From F23-D06 sp045132055 (GTDB lineage: Bacteria; Bacteroidota; Bacteroidia; Bacteroidales; WCHB1-69), in the NCBI GenBank assembly GCA_045132055.1, contig JBGURP010000014.1, positions 62,001-126,000 on the forward strand: 64,000 nucleotides of DNA, written 5' to 3'. Position numbers and translations under genes: made by a program. The notes beneath the pieces were generated by a model that worked only from the letters and a program-made list of their open reading frames with translations, ran no database searches and had not been told where the DNA came from. Below, in pieces: positions 9,886 to 19,597 of this stretch; within the stretch, counting starts at the first letter, position 1, and every line of letters begins with the position of its first letter.

Positions 9886-9893
9886 CAAAAATA
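9886..9893 (-). promoter_or_regulatory. -7 box for purB
   Basis: Minus-strand TATTTTTG (TAnnTTTG), about 35 bp upstream of the purB ATG. Confidence 0.6.
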
Positions 9894-9941
9894 CAAATAA
9901 AAAAAATATCAACAATCGAATGTTACTTTTGAAATTTTGTA

Positions 9942-9949
9942 TATATTTG
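9942..9949 (+). promoter_or_regulatory. -7 box for the giant T9SS cargo gene
   Basis: TATATTTG matches TAnnTTTG, followed by an AT-rich ~70-nt leader to the ATG at 10024. Divergent from the purB promoter. Confidence 0.6.
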
Positions 9950-10023
9950 CCGCTCGTTTTTTGGTTAAAAGTAGAAAAAACACTTTAATCTTTTTTAATA
10001 TAAACACTTTAAATTAAACGCTT

Positions 10024-13000
10024 ATGAAAAAAGTTCTTCTCCTTTTGATGATGCTTGTGGCGATGCTGCCAGCATATCTGCAAGCACAGGACATTGTTGA
10101 GATTGGAACGGGTACAACGACTACGTACGTTACACCGTTCAACTCTCTATGGGGCTACTCTTTTGTTGAGCAGATCTATACTGCCGCAGAGATAAACACT
10201 GCAGGAACAATTACATCTGTCAGTTTTTATCATAAGCCTTCTTCCACCACTACCGATCAGACCAACAACATTGTTCTTTACATGAAAAATGTTAGCAGAT
10301 CGACTTTTTCGTCCTCTACAGACTATGAACAGGTTTCACAAACAGACATTGTGTTTACTGGAACATGGACGATTCCCGGAACTGAAGGATGGACCACCAT
10401 TACGCTTGACAATCCCTTCTATTACGATGGAAGCAGCAATCTTATGATTGCCATGCATGAATTCACAAGCGGTTATTCTACCCGTTATTTTGCATACACC
10501 AGCGCGACGGATGCAGTCCTTTCATACCATAGCGACTCAGCCGATCCCGATCCTTATAATTTAGGTTCCTATTCTGGAAACAAATACACGAGCCCCAACC
10601 GTGCCAACATTCAGATTGAAATCGTTACGGCACCGATTACTTGTCCTGCCCCCAATGCTCCTGTTCTTTCAGAAGTTACTAATGAATCAGCTACATTGTC
10701 TTGGACTCCTCGTGGAGAGGAATCCAACTGGGATATTTACATAACCTCCACTCAGACAGATGTTCCGGACTCCAACACGGTGCCGACAGACATGGCTGCT
10801 GATACTTTTTATTTAGCCGAAGAATTGAACAGCCAAACTACCTATTATTTTTATGTGCGTGCCAATTGCGATGACGGTGAAGTGAGCAGATGGAAGGGTA
10901 CTAATTTCACAACCACGCAGATTATGGCCACATTGCCTTATGAGCAAGATTTCGAAGACGAAACGGAAAATGCTTCTTGGGCATTGGTAAACGGAACCCA
11001 GACCAATAAATGGGCTATCGGCTCCGCTGTTAACCATACTGATGATGGAGAGAATGCATTGTACATTTCCAATGACGATGGCGTGAACAACGCTTATTCG
11101 CACACAGCTTCATATGTATGGGCATATCGTGATATTGACTTCACTCAAGGCGCAGGTGCTTATCAGATTGACTTTGACTGGCGCAGCGTAGGTGAAAGTG
11201 CAAGTTATGACTATTTGAAAGTTTATCTTGGAGATCCGGCAGTGGTTACAGCTGGAAATGGCTCAATTCCTGCTTCTGCCCATGCAGTTCTTTTAGGCAA
11301 TTATCATAACCAAGATACTTGGCAACATGCTAATATCAATTTGTCAAGCGAGTATGCTGGTTCCAAGCGTTTGTATTTCTATTGGTATAATGATGGCTCT
11401 GGAGGTTCCAATCCTCCTGCTGCAGTGGACAACCTCTCCATTTTGGCTTTAAACTGCGGTTTCCCGACGCATCTTACTATAGATACGATTACCTCCAGCA
11501 GTGTCACCATCCACTGGCATCCTGCCACTGAAGATGATGATATGTGGAATGTGGCTGTGGCTCCTTACGGAACATCAGCTGACAGCGCTGAATACATCAC
11601 TTATTATGACACCTTGCAAGAAATCGGCGACCTGGATCCCGACACACGTTATGTCATTTACGTAAGAACCAATTGCGGTTCGGAAGTCAGTTCCTATGTC
11701 ACCACATCGTTCTTCACTGATTGCGAACCTTTTGACACCATGCCTTTTGCGGAATCTTTTGATACCTACGGTACGGCTACTTCCTCTACGACAGCAAATC
11801 CTGGTCCCCTGCCAAACTGCTGGACTCGTTTAACCGATAACACAACACTGTATCCTTACATTAGCAGTTCACAACACGCTTCCGGCGTGGGTTCCGTATA
11901 TTTCTACGCTACGAGTTCTTACTACTCCATGCTTGTATCCAAGCAACTGGATCTTTCCAGCTATGAAGCCAACACGCTTAACCTGTCTTTCAAACTGCTG
12001 AAGACCTCTGCAGGCTATGGACGTATGCAGGTGGGTGTGATGACAAATCCTAACGATATGTCAACTTTTGTTGTGCTGAAGAATATTTATTCAACAGATA
12101 TCGAGTCAATTAATACCTGGACTGATTTCTATGTGACACTCCCCAGTGAATATGCAGACCCGGTTTATTTGGCTTTCAAAGTTCCTTCTGAAGCAACCAG
12201 CGGTGTATATCTTGACGATCTCTTGTTGGATGAAACTCCTGCATGTTCTGGTCCTAGACATCTTTCAGTCAGCCAGGTTCAGGGTACTTCAGCATTGCTT
12301 AACTGGGACGAGGCCGTTTTCGGAACACCTGATTATTTGGTGCAATATTCCGAGCAAGGTATGGATAACTGGTCCGCACCTGTTACGGTAACCGGTACTA
12401 CCTACATGCTTTCCGGTCTCGAACCGAGTACTCAATATGAGGTGCGCGTGTATGCTGATTGTGATGGACAAGAGGCCGATACTATCACTGGGACGTTCCT
12501 TACCAAATGTTTGTCCGGTGGCGAAGTGGTTTTTGATGCAGGTTCTACAACTACCTATTATGTGCCAGTAGGCAATTACTATAATTATTCCTACACACAG
12601 CAGTTGTTCCTTGCTTCAGAACTGAACGGTGCTACTGACATGAGATCAGTTTCTTTCTATTATTCATACGGAACACCGATGTCTTCCAAAGACAATGTGA
12701 ATATCTATTTGGGACATACTACACAATCTGACTTTTCCAGCACTTCTGCTTGGGTTCCAGTTAGCGATTTGCATTTGGTTTACAGTGGAACGCTGAACTG
12801 TACGCAAGGATGGAATACTTTCGCTTTTGACAGTATTTTCCACTATAATGGTATCGATAATCTCGTGTTGGCCGTTGACGACAACTCTGGTGATTACGAC
12901 GGTTCCTCGTATGTATTCCATAGCACCACGACTCCAGACTATCGTGCGATGTATTATCAAAGCGATAGCAGCAATCCAGATCCAGCCAATCCTTCATCTG

Positions 13001-16000
13001 GTACACGTACGTATAACCGTAGCAATATCAAGTTCGGTGCTGATTGCGACAGCGTTGAGGTTTGTGCAGCTCCCAATGTTTATGTTACTTCCGTCAGCAC
13101 TTCTGAGGTAACCATCAACTGGGCTCCTGGTAATACGGAAAGCAGTTGGGCAGTTGAATACAAAATGTCAACAGATCAAAACTGGACTTCCGAAGGTTCT
13201 GTGATCAACAATACTTACACATTCACCAATTTGGATCCAGGTACAAATTATCAATTCCGCGTCTGTGCTCTTTGTACTTCTACCGACAGCAGTGTATGGA
13301 CTATGACCTCAGTGTTCGTTCCTTGTACCGACATTGCCACATTGCCTTACACTCAGGGCTTTGAGTCAGCTACCGGTTCCGGTTCTTCTCATACCGTGGA
13401 TCCTTGTTTGATTCGTTTGACGAATTCCTCTACAGCATATCCTTATCCTAGTAGTACGCAACACATGGCAGGCGGCACTTACGCTATGTATTTCTATGGT
13501 AGTTCTTCAAATTATGCTTGTCTTGCTCTTCCGAGAATGGATGAGACTATTGAAATGAACAACCTCATGATTCAGTTCTATGCTTACAAGACCACTGCTA
13601 GCTATAGTATTGAGGTGGGTATCATGTCTGATCCTACGAATATCTCCACGTTTGAGGTGCTTGGCACATTCACACCGAGTGCTATCAACACATGGGATAT
13701 GGGAGAATTCCTCACCAACACATATACCGGCACAGGTCGCTATATTGCTTTCCGTACACCGCAATCCGCTACATCTTATATGTATCTTGATGATATTACA
13801 GTGGACGTCATCCCGACCTGTCCTCATGTAACCAACATTCATACAACTAGCATTGATGAAGTTTCTGCCGTTATCAAATGGACTGCTGGTGGAAATGAAA
13901 CCGAATGGGCTTATCTGTATGGTCCTGCCGGTACTGTGGACGTTACGACAGAAACTCCGTCGTATGTAACGGAAGACTCTGTGGAGTTGAGCAATCTTAC
14001 CCCGAACACTCTCTACACAATTTATGTACAGGCATATTGTGACGCATCTGATCAAAGTACTTGGATGCATTACAACTTCCGTACGGAATGTCCTGATTTC
14101 TTCACTGTGCCCTTCGCTGAGAATTTTGATGAATACGGAACAGCTACTTCATCTACCACTACTACTCCTGGCCCGCTGCCATCCTGCTGGAGTCGTTTGA
14201 CAAATTACACATCTCCTTATCCGTACATTTCCAGTTCACAACATGCTTCTGGCGTGGGTGCTGTCTATTACTATGCTACGACTACTTATTATAACATGCT
14301 TGTATCTCCGCAATTGGATCTCTCCAGCTATGCTGCCAACACGCTCAACCTGTCTTTCAAGCTGTATAAGACTTCTGCAAGCTACGGACGTTTCCAGGTT
14401 GGTATTATGACGAGCCCCACTGATGCAACAACGTTTGTTGCTTTGAAGGAAATCAATCCAACAGATCTTCCTACGACTAATACTTGGACGGATTTCAATG
14501 TGATTCTTCCTGCACAATATACCACGCCGGTATATCTGGCTTTCAAAGCGCCTGCAGAGGGGACAAACTATGTATATCTTGATGACGTATTGTTGGAAGA
14601 GGCTCCTGATTGCTCTGCCCCGAGACATCTTACCATCAGTCAAATTCAAGGTACTTCTGCCTTGGTTACTTGGGAAGATGCACTCTTCGGAGATCCTGAA
14701 TATGTATTACAATATTCTGAGCAAGGCATGGATGCATGGTCTTCTCCTGTTACAGTTACCGGTAATACATACCTGATTTCCGGTCTTGAGCCGAATACCC
14801 ACTATGAGGTGCGCGTGTACTCTGATTGTGATGGTCAGATGTCCGTTCCTGCTACCGAATCATTCGTCACCAATTGTTTAGCTGGTGGTGATGTTACCAT
14901 TGCCGGTGGTACGACAACCAATACTTATTTGCCTTCTTACAGCTTTTATAACAAAGGTTATTCCCAGCAGATTTACACTGCCAGTGAGTTAGGTGGTCCC
15001 AATACGTTTAGATCTATTTCATTCCAGATGGCCAATTTGTCGCAGCAACGCAATTTCTCCATCTATCTGATGCACACCACTGTAGATGTATCGTCCACTT
15101 GGCTGCCTGCAACAAATGCGCAATTGGTTTATTCAGGTCCGCAAACACTGGTTGCCAACTCTTGGAACAAATTCAACTTCTCCACACCATTCGTGTATAA
15201 TGGTACCGACAATTTGGTGGTCATTGTGATTGATGAAAACAGCAGTTATACTAGTGGAAACAGCTGGTATGTGCATACCGCCCCTGCTGGCACGGGAGCA
15301 GCCAAATACACATACGACGATAACACTTCCTATAGTATCACCAGTGTGCCTACGACGACAAACGGAAGTACGGTTGCAGTTCGTAACAATGTTATCTTCG
15401 GCGGCGAATGCGATAGCGTTATCACATGTGTGGCTCCCAACTTCTATGTGGATAATGTGACCACCAATACGGCAGACATTATTTGGGTAAACGGCTATAA
15501 TGAAACCGCTTGGGAAATGGATTATAAGAAAGCTGTGGATTCTGTTTGGACTCCTGTTCCCAACCCGACAGGCTACTTGGTGCAACTTACCAACCTGCAA
15601 CCCAGCACCCGTTACAATGTCAGAATGCGTTCTGACTGCGGCGGTGAATACAGTAATCCCGTTACAGCCAACTTCACTACTGAATGCGGCGCCATCAGCA
15701 CACTTCCGTTTGTGGATTACTTCGACACTTACGGAACAGGTACTGATGTCTATCCAATGTGCTGGGGCAAGATCAACACGTACACTTCTGGTGATCGTCC
15801 GTACGTCAACAGCGGTGGTTTCAGTGCTCCTGGTCTCCTGTATTTCTACGCAGGTACTTCCGGTACGTACAACATGGCTATCACCCCGGAATTTGATGAA
15901 GCCATCGCCATTAACACGCTGCAAGTTTCATTCAAGTATAAGGCTTATTATGCTAGCGATAGACTTGTTGTGGGTGTGATGACGAATCCTGATTCTGCGG

Positions 16001-17346
16001 CTACGTTCGTTCCTGTTGACACAATTATTCCTGATCCTTCCTCTTATTCTTCTTGGAGTGATCAAGTTGTGTATCTGAACGGTTACCAAGGAGATGGTCA
16101 TTATATTGCCTTCAAGAATGCTTATACAACAACTTCTTGTTATGCTTATGTGGACAACTTGGAGATTGACGTTATGCCTTCCTGTCTGAAACCTACCAAC
16201 CTCAATGTCACTTGCGACAACACCTCTGCAACTTTGTCCTGGACAGAGAACGGTACTGCTACGGGTTGGGATATTGAATATGGTGCACAAGGCTTCACTC
16301 CGGGAACCGGCACTACGGTAGCCGTAACCACCAATCCGTACACCATCACAGGTTTGGCCTCAGGTACTGTATATGACTTCCGCGTGCGCGCTAACTGCGG
16401 TGGCGGTGACGAGAGTGATTGGAGTAATATGGTTTCAGCAACACCGGGTTCTTACATCATGCCCGTCAGCGGAACCAACACCATAACTATGTGCGGTGGT
16501 GTCATCTATGATGACGGCGGTGTCAGTGGCAACTATTCTAACAGCTGCAACTCCACTCTGGTAGTGAATCCCGACGTGGCTGGTCTGTTTGTACACCTGA
16601 CAGGTACATACAGCATAGAGACAGGCACATCCACCAGATGGGACTATCTCCAGATTTTCGATGGCAGTACGACAGACGGTACCCTTCTGTTTGACAGCCA
16701 TACCGACAACAGCGGCAATCTGGATGTCGTGTCCACTACGGGTCCGTTGACAGTGTACTTCCATACAGACGCAAGTACGACCTATTCCGGCTTCGAGATC
16801 CAGATAGGCTGCGACAGTGCTCAGACACCTCCAGAACCTTGCAATGCACCGACCAACTTGACGGTCTCCCTCTCCGGCACCAACGCCACTTTGGATTGGA
16901 ACCAAGAGGGTACACCCGACAACTGGACTATCAGCTTCAAGCAAGCAAGCGCTGTTGCATGGTCAACTGTGACCACCTCCACGAAACCTTACACCATCAC
17001 CGACCTTGCTACGGATGTGGCATATGAGGCCTTTGTGGTGGCCAACTGTGGCGAAGAGGAGAGCAACGAGTCCAACCACGTCACCTTCACCATCGTGGGT
17101 GTGAACGACTACGTGTACAACACAGCTGTGTATCCTAACCCGACCACTGGTAAATTCAGAATCGAGAATTCAGAATTGAGAATCGAAAATGTCGAGGTTT
17201 ATGATGTGTATGGCAAGTTGATTACCTCAGTCAAGGTTGACGACAACAGTGCCGAACTTGACCTGACTGGCAACGCTTCCGGCACCTACTTTGCCCGTAT
17301 CTTTACTGACAAGGGTATGGTGACCAAACGCATTGTGAAGAAGTAA
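10024..17346 (+). CDS. Giant multidomain T9SS-secreted surface protein (fnIII, cleaved-adhesin-like, CUB)
   Basis: 2440 aa with a signal peptide (residues 1-21, ending LQAQ). I read a module A (~24-205, 838-1010, 1624-1798), jelly-roll or cleaved-adhesin-like modules B with 'PF.E.FD.YGT' openings (~305-475, 570-740, 1105-1262, 1358-1527, 1898-2050), and nine fibronectin III domains starting near 208, 478, 741, 1014, 1266, 1530, 1802, 2054 and 2273. The order A-fn-B-fn-B-fn is repeated, then A-fn-B-fn-CUB-fn-CTD: three super-repeats of ~800 aa, the last altered. The CUB-like domain (~2155-2263) has 'RWDYLQIFDG'. The C-terminus (~2365-2440) is a type A T9SS sorting domain: 'VYPNPTTGKF', 'VEVYDVYGKLI', 'GTYFARIFTDKGMVTKRIVKK'. 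Probably an exported surface adhesin or matrix protein; no catalytic domain is visible. Terminator at 17368-17399. Confidence 0.92.
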   Translation: MKKVLLLLMMLVAMLPAYLQAQDIVEIGTGTTTTYVTPFNSLWGYSFVEQIYTAAEINTAGTITSVSFYHKPSSTTTDQTNNIVLYMKNVSRSTFSSSTDYEQVSQTDIVFTGTWTIPGTEGWTTITLDNPFYYDGSSNLMIAMHEFTSGYSTRYFAYTSATDAVLSYHSDSADPDPYNLGSYSGNKYTSPNRANIQIEIVTAPITCPAPNAPVLSEVTNESATLSWTPRGEESNWDIYITSTQTDVPDSNTVPTDMAADTFYLAEELNSQTTYYFYVRANCDDGEVSRWKGTNFTTTQIMATLPYEQDFEDETENASWALVNGTQTNKWAIGSAVNHTDDGENALYISNDDGVNNAYSHTASYVWAYRDIDFTQGAGAYQIDFDWRSVGESASYDYLKVYLGDPAVVTAGNGSIPASAHAVLLGNYHNQDTWQHANINLSSEYAGSKRLYFYWYNDGSGGSNPPAAVDNLSILALNCGFPTHLTIDTITSSSVTIHWHPATEDDDMWNVAVAPYGTSADSAEYITYYDTLQEIGDLDPDTRYVIYVRTNCGSEVSSYVTTSFFTDCEPFDTMPFAESFDTYGTATSSTTANPGPLPNCWTRLTDNTTLYPYISSSQHASGVGSVYFYATSSYYSMLVSKQLDLSSYEANTLNLSFKLLKTSAGYGRMQVGVMTNPNDMSTFVVLKNIYSTDIESINTWTDFYVTLPSEYADPVYLAFKVPSEATSGVYLDDLLLDETPACSGPRHLSVSQVQGTSALLNWDEAVFGTPDYLVQYSEQGMDNWSAPVTVTGTTYMLSGLEPSTQYEVRVYADCDGQEADTITGTFLTKCLSGGEVVFDAGSTTTYYVPVGNYYNYSYTQQLFLASELNGATDMRSVSFYYSYGTPMSSKDNVNIYLGHTTQSDFSSTSAWVPVSDLHLVYSGTLNCTQGWNTFAFDSIFHYNGIDNLVLAVDDNSGDYDGSSYVFHSTTTPDYRAMYYQSDSSNPDPANPSSGTRTYNRSNIKFGADCDSVEVCAAPNVYVTSVSTSEVTINWAPGNTESSWAVEYKMSTDQNWTSEGSVINNTYTFTNLDPGTNYQFRVCALCTSTDSSVWTMTSVFVPCTDIATLPYTQGFESATGSGSSHTVDPCLIRLTNSSTAYPYPSSTQHMAGGTYAMYFYGSSSNYACLALPRMDETIEMNNLMIQFYAYKTTASYSIEVGIMSDPTNISTFEVLGTFTPSAINTWDMGEFLTNTYTGTGRYIAFRTPQSATSYMYLDDITVDVIPTCPHVTNIHTTSIDEVSAVIKWTAGGNETEWAYLYGPAGTVDVTTETPSYVTEDSVELSNLTPNTLYTIYVQAYCDASDQSTWMHYNFRTECPDFFTVPFAENFDEYGTATSSTTTTPGPLPSCWSRLTNYTSPYPYISSSQHASGVGAVYYYATTTYYNMLVSPQLDLSSYAANTLNLSFKLYKTSASYGRFQVGIMTSPTDATTFVALKEINPTDLPTTNTWTDFNVILPAQYTTPVYLAFKAPAEGTNYVYLDDVLLEEAPDCSAPRHLTISQIQGTSALVTWEDALFGDPEYVLQYSEQGMDAWSSPVTVTGNTYLISGLEPNTHYEVRVYSDCDGQMSVPATESFVTNCLAGGDVTIAGGTTTNTYLPSYSFYNKGYSQQIYTASELGGPNTFRSISFQMANLSQQRNFSIYLMHTTVDVSSTWLPATNAQLVYSGPQTLVANSWNKFNFSTPFVYNGTDNLVVIVIDENSSYTSGNSWYVHTAPAGTGAAKYTYDDNTSYSITSVPTTTNGSTVAVRNNVIFGGECDSVITCVAPNFYVDNVTTNTADIIWVNGYNETAWEMDYKKAVDSVWTPVPNPTGYLVQLTNLQPSTRYNVRMRSDCGGEYSNPVTANFTTECGAISTLPFVDYFDTYGTGTDVYPMCWGKINTYTSGDRPYVNSGGFSAPGLLYFYAGTSGTYNMAITPEFDEAIAINTLQVSFKYKAYYASDRLVVGVMTNPDSAATFVPVDTIIPDPSSYSSWSDQVVYLNGYQGDGHYIAFKNAYTTTSCYAYVDNLEIDVMPSCLKPTNLNVTCDNTSATLSWTENGTATGWDIEYGAQGFTPGTGTTVAVTTNPYTITGLASGTVYDFRVRANCGGGDESDWSNMVSATPGSYIMPVSGTNTITMCGGVIYDDGGVSGNYSNSCNSTLVVNPDVAGLFVHLTGTYSIETGTSTRWDYLQIFDGSTTDGTLLFDSHTDNSGNLDVVSTTGPLTVYFHTDASTTYSGFEIQIGCDSAQTPPEPCNAPTNLTVSLSGTNATLDWNQEGTPDNWTISFKQASAVAWSTVTTSTKPYTITDLATDVAYEAFVVANCGEEESNESNHVTFTIVGVNDYVYNTAVYPNPTTGKFRIENSELRIENVEVYDVYGKLITSVKVDDNSAELDLTGNASGTYFARIFTDKGMVTKRIVKK
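17167..17183 (+). repeat. Intergenic-type repeat inside the T9SS sorting domain
   Basis: The 17-mer aattcagaattgagaat lies in frame in the CTD (coding 'ENSELRIEN'). The identical 17-mer is intergenic at 35305-35321 and a related run is at 62325-62344. Confidence 0.75.
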
Positions 17347-17367
17347 TCATTTCACAAATTCATAATG

Positions 17368-17399
17368 AAAAGGAGGCGAAGAAATTCGCCTCCTTTTTC
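17368..17399 (+). terminator. Rho-independent terminator after the giant cargo gene
   Basis: Hairpin aggaggcgaa / ttcgcctcct with loop gaaa, followed by a T-run, 20-50 bp after the stop. Confidence 0.85.
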
Positions 17400-17436
17400 T
17401 ATACCCTGATCCCTATCAACTGTTCCCTATTTTTCG

Positions 17437-17444
17437 TACTTTTG
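17437..17444 (+). promoter_or_regulatory. -7 box for the aminotransferase
   Basis: TACTTTTG (TAnnTTTG) 38 bp upstream of the ATG at 17482. Confidence 0.65.
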
Positions 17445-17481
17445 CACCCCCGTTTGAGAAAATATCTAACACAATAAAAAT

Positions 17482-18714
17482 ATGGAAAGACTTTCAAAAA
17501 GAGTTACCACAATGGCTGCGTCTGAAACGCTGGCCATGACCGCTCTCGCCCGTGAGCTGAAGGAAAAAGGCAAGGATGTGATCAGTCTGAGCATTGGCGA
17601 ACCCGATTTCAACACGCCGGAAACGGTGAAAACGTACGCCAAACAGGCTATTGATGACAATTTCACCCACTACCCTCCAGTGCCGGGTTATGCTGACCTG
17701 TTGAAGGCCATCAGCGCCAAGTTCAAACGCGACAATAACCTCGACTATGCCCCCAACCAGATCGTGGTATCTACGGGCGGAAAACAGTCCATCTATCAGG
17801 TGGTCATGTCCCTCGTGAACCCTGGCGACGAGGTTATCATCCCCACCCCTTACTGGGTTTCCTATCGTGCTATCGCGGAGATGGCCGAAGGCAAGTGCGT
17901 CTATGTACCGGCCAAGTTGGAAAATGATTTCAAAATCACGCCGGAGCAACTGGAGGCTGCCATTACGCCGAAAACGAAATTGATGATGTTCAGCAGCCCT
18001 TCCAACCCCACGGGTATGGTCTATTCCAAGGAAGAGTTGCGCGCATTGGCTGAAGTGATTGCCAAACATCCGCAGATGATGGTCATGTCGGACGAAATTT
18101 ACGAGCACATCAACTTTGTGGGTGGCCACGAGAGCATTGCCCAATTCGACTTCGTGAAGGATCAGGTGGTCACCGTGAATGGTGTGGCCAAGGGCTTTGC
18201 CATGACCGGCTGGCGTATCGGTTTCATCGGTGCTCCCGTTGAGGTGGCTAAGGCTTGCAACAAGATGCAGGGCCAGATTACTTCCGCCACGGGCTCCATC
18301 TCCCAGCGCGCAGCCCTTTGCGCCATGGAACTCGATCCCAAGACTTCCGAAGATATTATCGGCATGCGCAACATCTTCAAGCAGAGAAGAGACTTGGTGT
18401 TCGGCCTGTTGAAAGAGATTCCGGGCTTCGAGGTTTGCCTGCCGCAGGGCGCTTTCTATTTCTTCCCGAAGGTCAAGAGCCTTTACGGCAAGAATGCTCC
18501 TGCCGACTCCGAATTTGCCAAGCAGTATGGCAAGACTTTGATTGAGAACTCCAAAGATTTGGCTTTCTACATTCTGTTGGATGCCAGTGTCTCCACCGTG
18601 CAAGGCAGCGCCTTCGGTGATGATGACTGCATCCGTCTCTCGTATGCCACGTCAGAGGACAAGCTCAAAGAGGCCTGCCGCCGCATCAAGACCGCTGTTG
18701 AGGCGTTGAGATAG
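17482..18714 (+). CDS. Class I PLP-dependent aminotransferase (aspartate aminotransferase type)
   Basis: 410 aa. It matches the I-gamma aspartate/prephenate aminotransferase group: 'ISLSIGEPDFNTPE' near the start, 'STGGKQSIYQV', 'FSSPSNPTGMVYS', and the PLP lysine Lys237 in 'VAKGFAMTGWRIGF'. C-terminal 'CIRLSYATSED' carries the substrate-binding Arg. It probably transfers the amino group between glutamate and oxaloacetate (or prephenate); exact substrate is inferred. Monocistronic between a terminator and the REPIN-like pair. Confidence 0.9.
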   Translation: MERLSKRVTTMAASETLAMTALARELKEKGKDVISLSIGEPDFNTPETVKTYAKQAIDDNFTHYPPVPGYADLLKAISAKFKRDNNLDYAPNQIVVSTGGKQSIYQVVMSLVNPGDEVIIPTPYWVSYRAIAEMAEGKCVYVPAKLENDFKITPEQLEAAITPKTKLMMFSSPSNPTGMVYSKEELRALAEVIAKHPQMMVMSDEIYEHINFVGGHESIAQFDFVKDQVVTVNGVAKGFAMTGWRIGFIGAPVEVAKACNKMQGQITSATGSISQRAALCAMELDPKTSEDIIGMRNIFKQRRDLVFGLLKEIPGFEVCLPQGAFYFFPKVKSLYGKNAPADSEFAKQYGKTLIENSKDLAFYILLDASVSTVQGSAFGDDDCIRLSYATSEDKLKEACRRIKTAVEALR

Positions 18715-18764
18715 TAAACTGTTAGCAGATTGTTCACATCGCAGCAGTTCTGACATCTGGAATT

Positions 18765-18873
18765 CCCCTTCTTTTCAAGAAGGGGTGCCCGTAGGGCGGG
18801 GTAGTTGTATAATGGGGAAGGATATCTATATTACTGCCCTGGCCGTTGGCCACCCCTTCTAAAATAGAAGGGG
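18765..18873. repeat. REPIN-like paired repeat (B arm then inverted A arm)
   Basis: 109 bp. Left arm 18765-18810: B type (loop ttttcaag, gccc-gta-gggc, ggggtagttgtat). Right arm 18831-18873, read on minus: A type (loop tattttag, ggcc-aac-ggcc, agggcagtaatat). This is the 8408-8514 element in the opposite orientation, with different loops in the second hairpins. Confidence 0.85.
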
Positions 18874-18882
18874 AATTAAAAA

Positions 18883-18912
18883 AATAAAGCCGCTGAAAAG
18901 CGGCTTTATTTA
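18883..18912. terminator. Bidirectional terminator between aminotransferase and rpmA
   Basis: aataaagccgct-gaaa-agcggctttatt: a 12-bp stem with A/T-rich flanks, ~40 bp downstream of rpmA on the minus strand; it can also serve the plus-strand aminotransferase. Confidence 0.8.
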
Positions 18913-18949
18913 AAATCAAACATTATGAACAAAATATCATAGAATCTGC

Positions 18950-19210
18950 TTACTCCTGAACGGGAGTTACAGACACGTATGATCTATCCTTGTAGGTTTT
19001 CTTGAAGGAGACAATACCGTCAACCAAGGCAAACAGCGTATGGTCTTTGCCCATGCCCACGTTCTGGCCAGGGTTGTGAACCGTACCTCTTTGGCGAACG
19101 ATGATGTTGCCGGCTTTGGCGAATTGACCGCCAAAAATTTTCAAACCTAATCTCTTGCTGTGTGATTCGCGGCCGTTCTGTGAACTACCGACACCTTTTT
19201 TATGTGCCAT
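18950..19210 (-). CDS. rpmA: 50S ribosomal protein L27
   Basis: 86 aa, full length. 'MAHKKGVGSSQNGRES' is the conserved N-terminus that reaches the peptidyl-transferase centre, followed by 'IIVRQRGTVHNPGQNVG'. There is no N-terminal extension needing cleavage. It follows rplU by 31 bp in the usual L21-L27 operon. Confidence 0.98.
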   Translation of the reverse strand: MAHKKGVGSSQNGRESHSKRLGLKIFGGQFAKAGNIIVRQRGTVHNPGQNVGMGKDHTLFALVDGIVSFKKTYKDRSYVSVTPVQE

Positions 19211-19241
19211 AACTTTTTATTTTTTTTCGTTTACTACTAAA

Positions 19242-19553
19242 TTATAAGGTAATGTCATCAATTTTGATGGAAGTGAGGAACTGGCGATGGCCGTTCAACT
19301 TCTGATAACCTTTTCTTCTTTTTTTCTTGAAAACAAGAACTTTGTCACCCTTGAGGTGTTTGAGAACGGTAGCGGTAACGGCAGCACCTGCAACGGTGGG
19401 GGTACCAACTTTCACGGAACCGTCATTGTCAACTAATAACACGCGGTCGAACTTGACCTGTGAACCTTCTTCAGCCTGAAGGCGTTGAACATAGACTCTG
19501 CGGTCTTTTTCAATCTTGAATTGTTGCCCGGCTATTTCTACAATTGCGTACAT
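19242..19553 (-). CDS. rplU: 50S ribosomal protein L21
   Basis: 103 aa. 'MYAIVEIAGQQFKIEKD' at the N-terminus and the C-terminal basic region 'KKKRRKGYQKLNGHRQ' are diagnostic. It binds 23S rRNA. First gene of the L21-L27 operon, expressed from the TATTTTTG box at 19590-19597. Confidence 0.98.
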   Translation of the reverse strand: MYAIVEIAGQQFKIEKDRRVYVQRLQAEEGSQVKFDRVLLVDNDGSVKVGTPTVAGAAVTATVLKHLKGDKVLVFKKKRRKGYQKLNGHRQFLTSIKIDDITL

Positions 19554-19589
19554 TTTTTAAGAGTTTTATTTTTAATTTTTTTGGGGCGG

Positions 19590-19597
19590 CAAAAATA
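19590..19597 (-). promoter_or_regulatory. -7 box for rplU-rpmA
   Basis: Minus-strand TATTTTTG, about 37 bp upstream of the rplU ATG. Confidence 0.6.
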
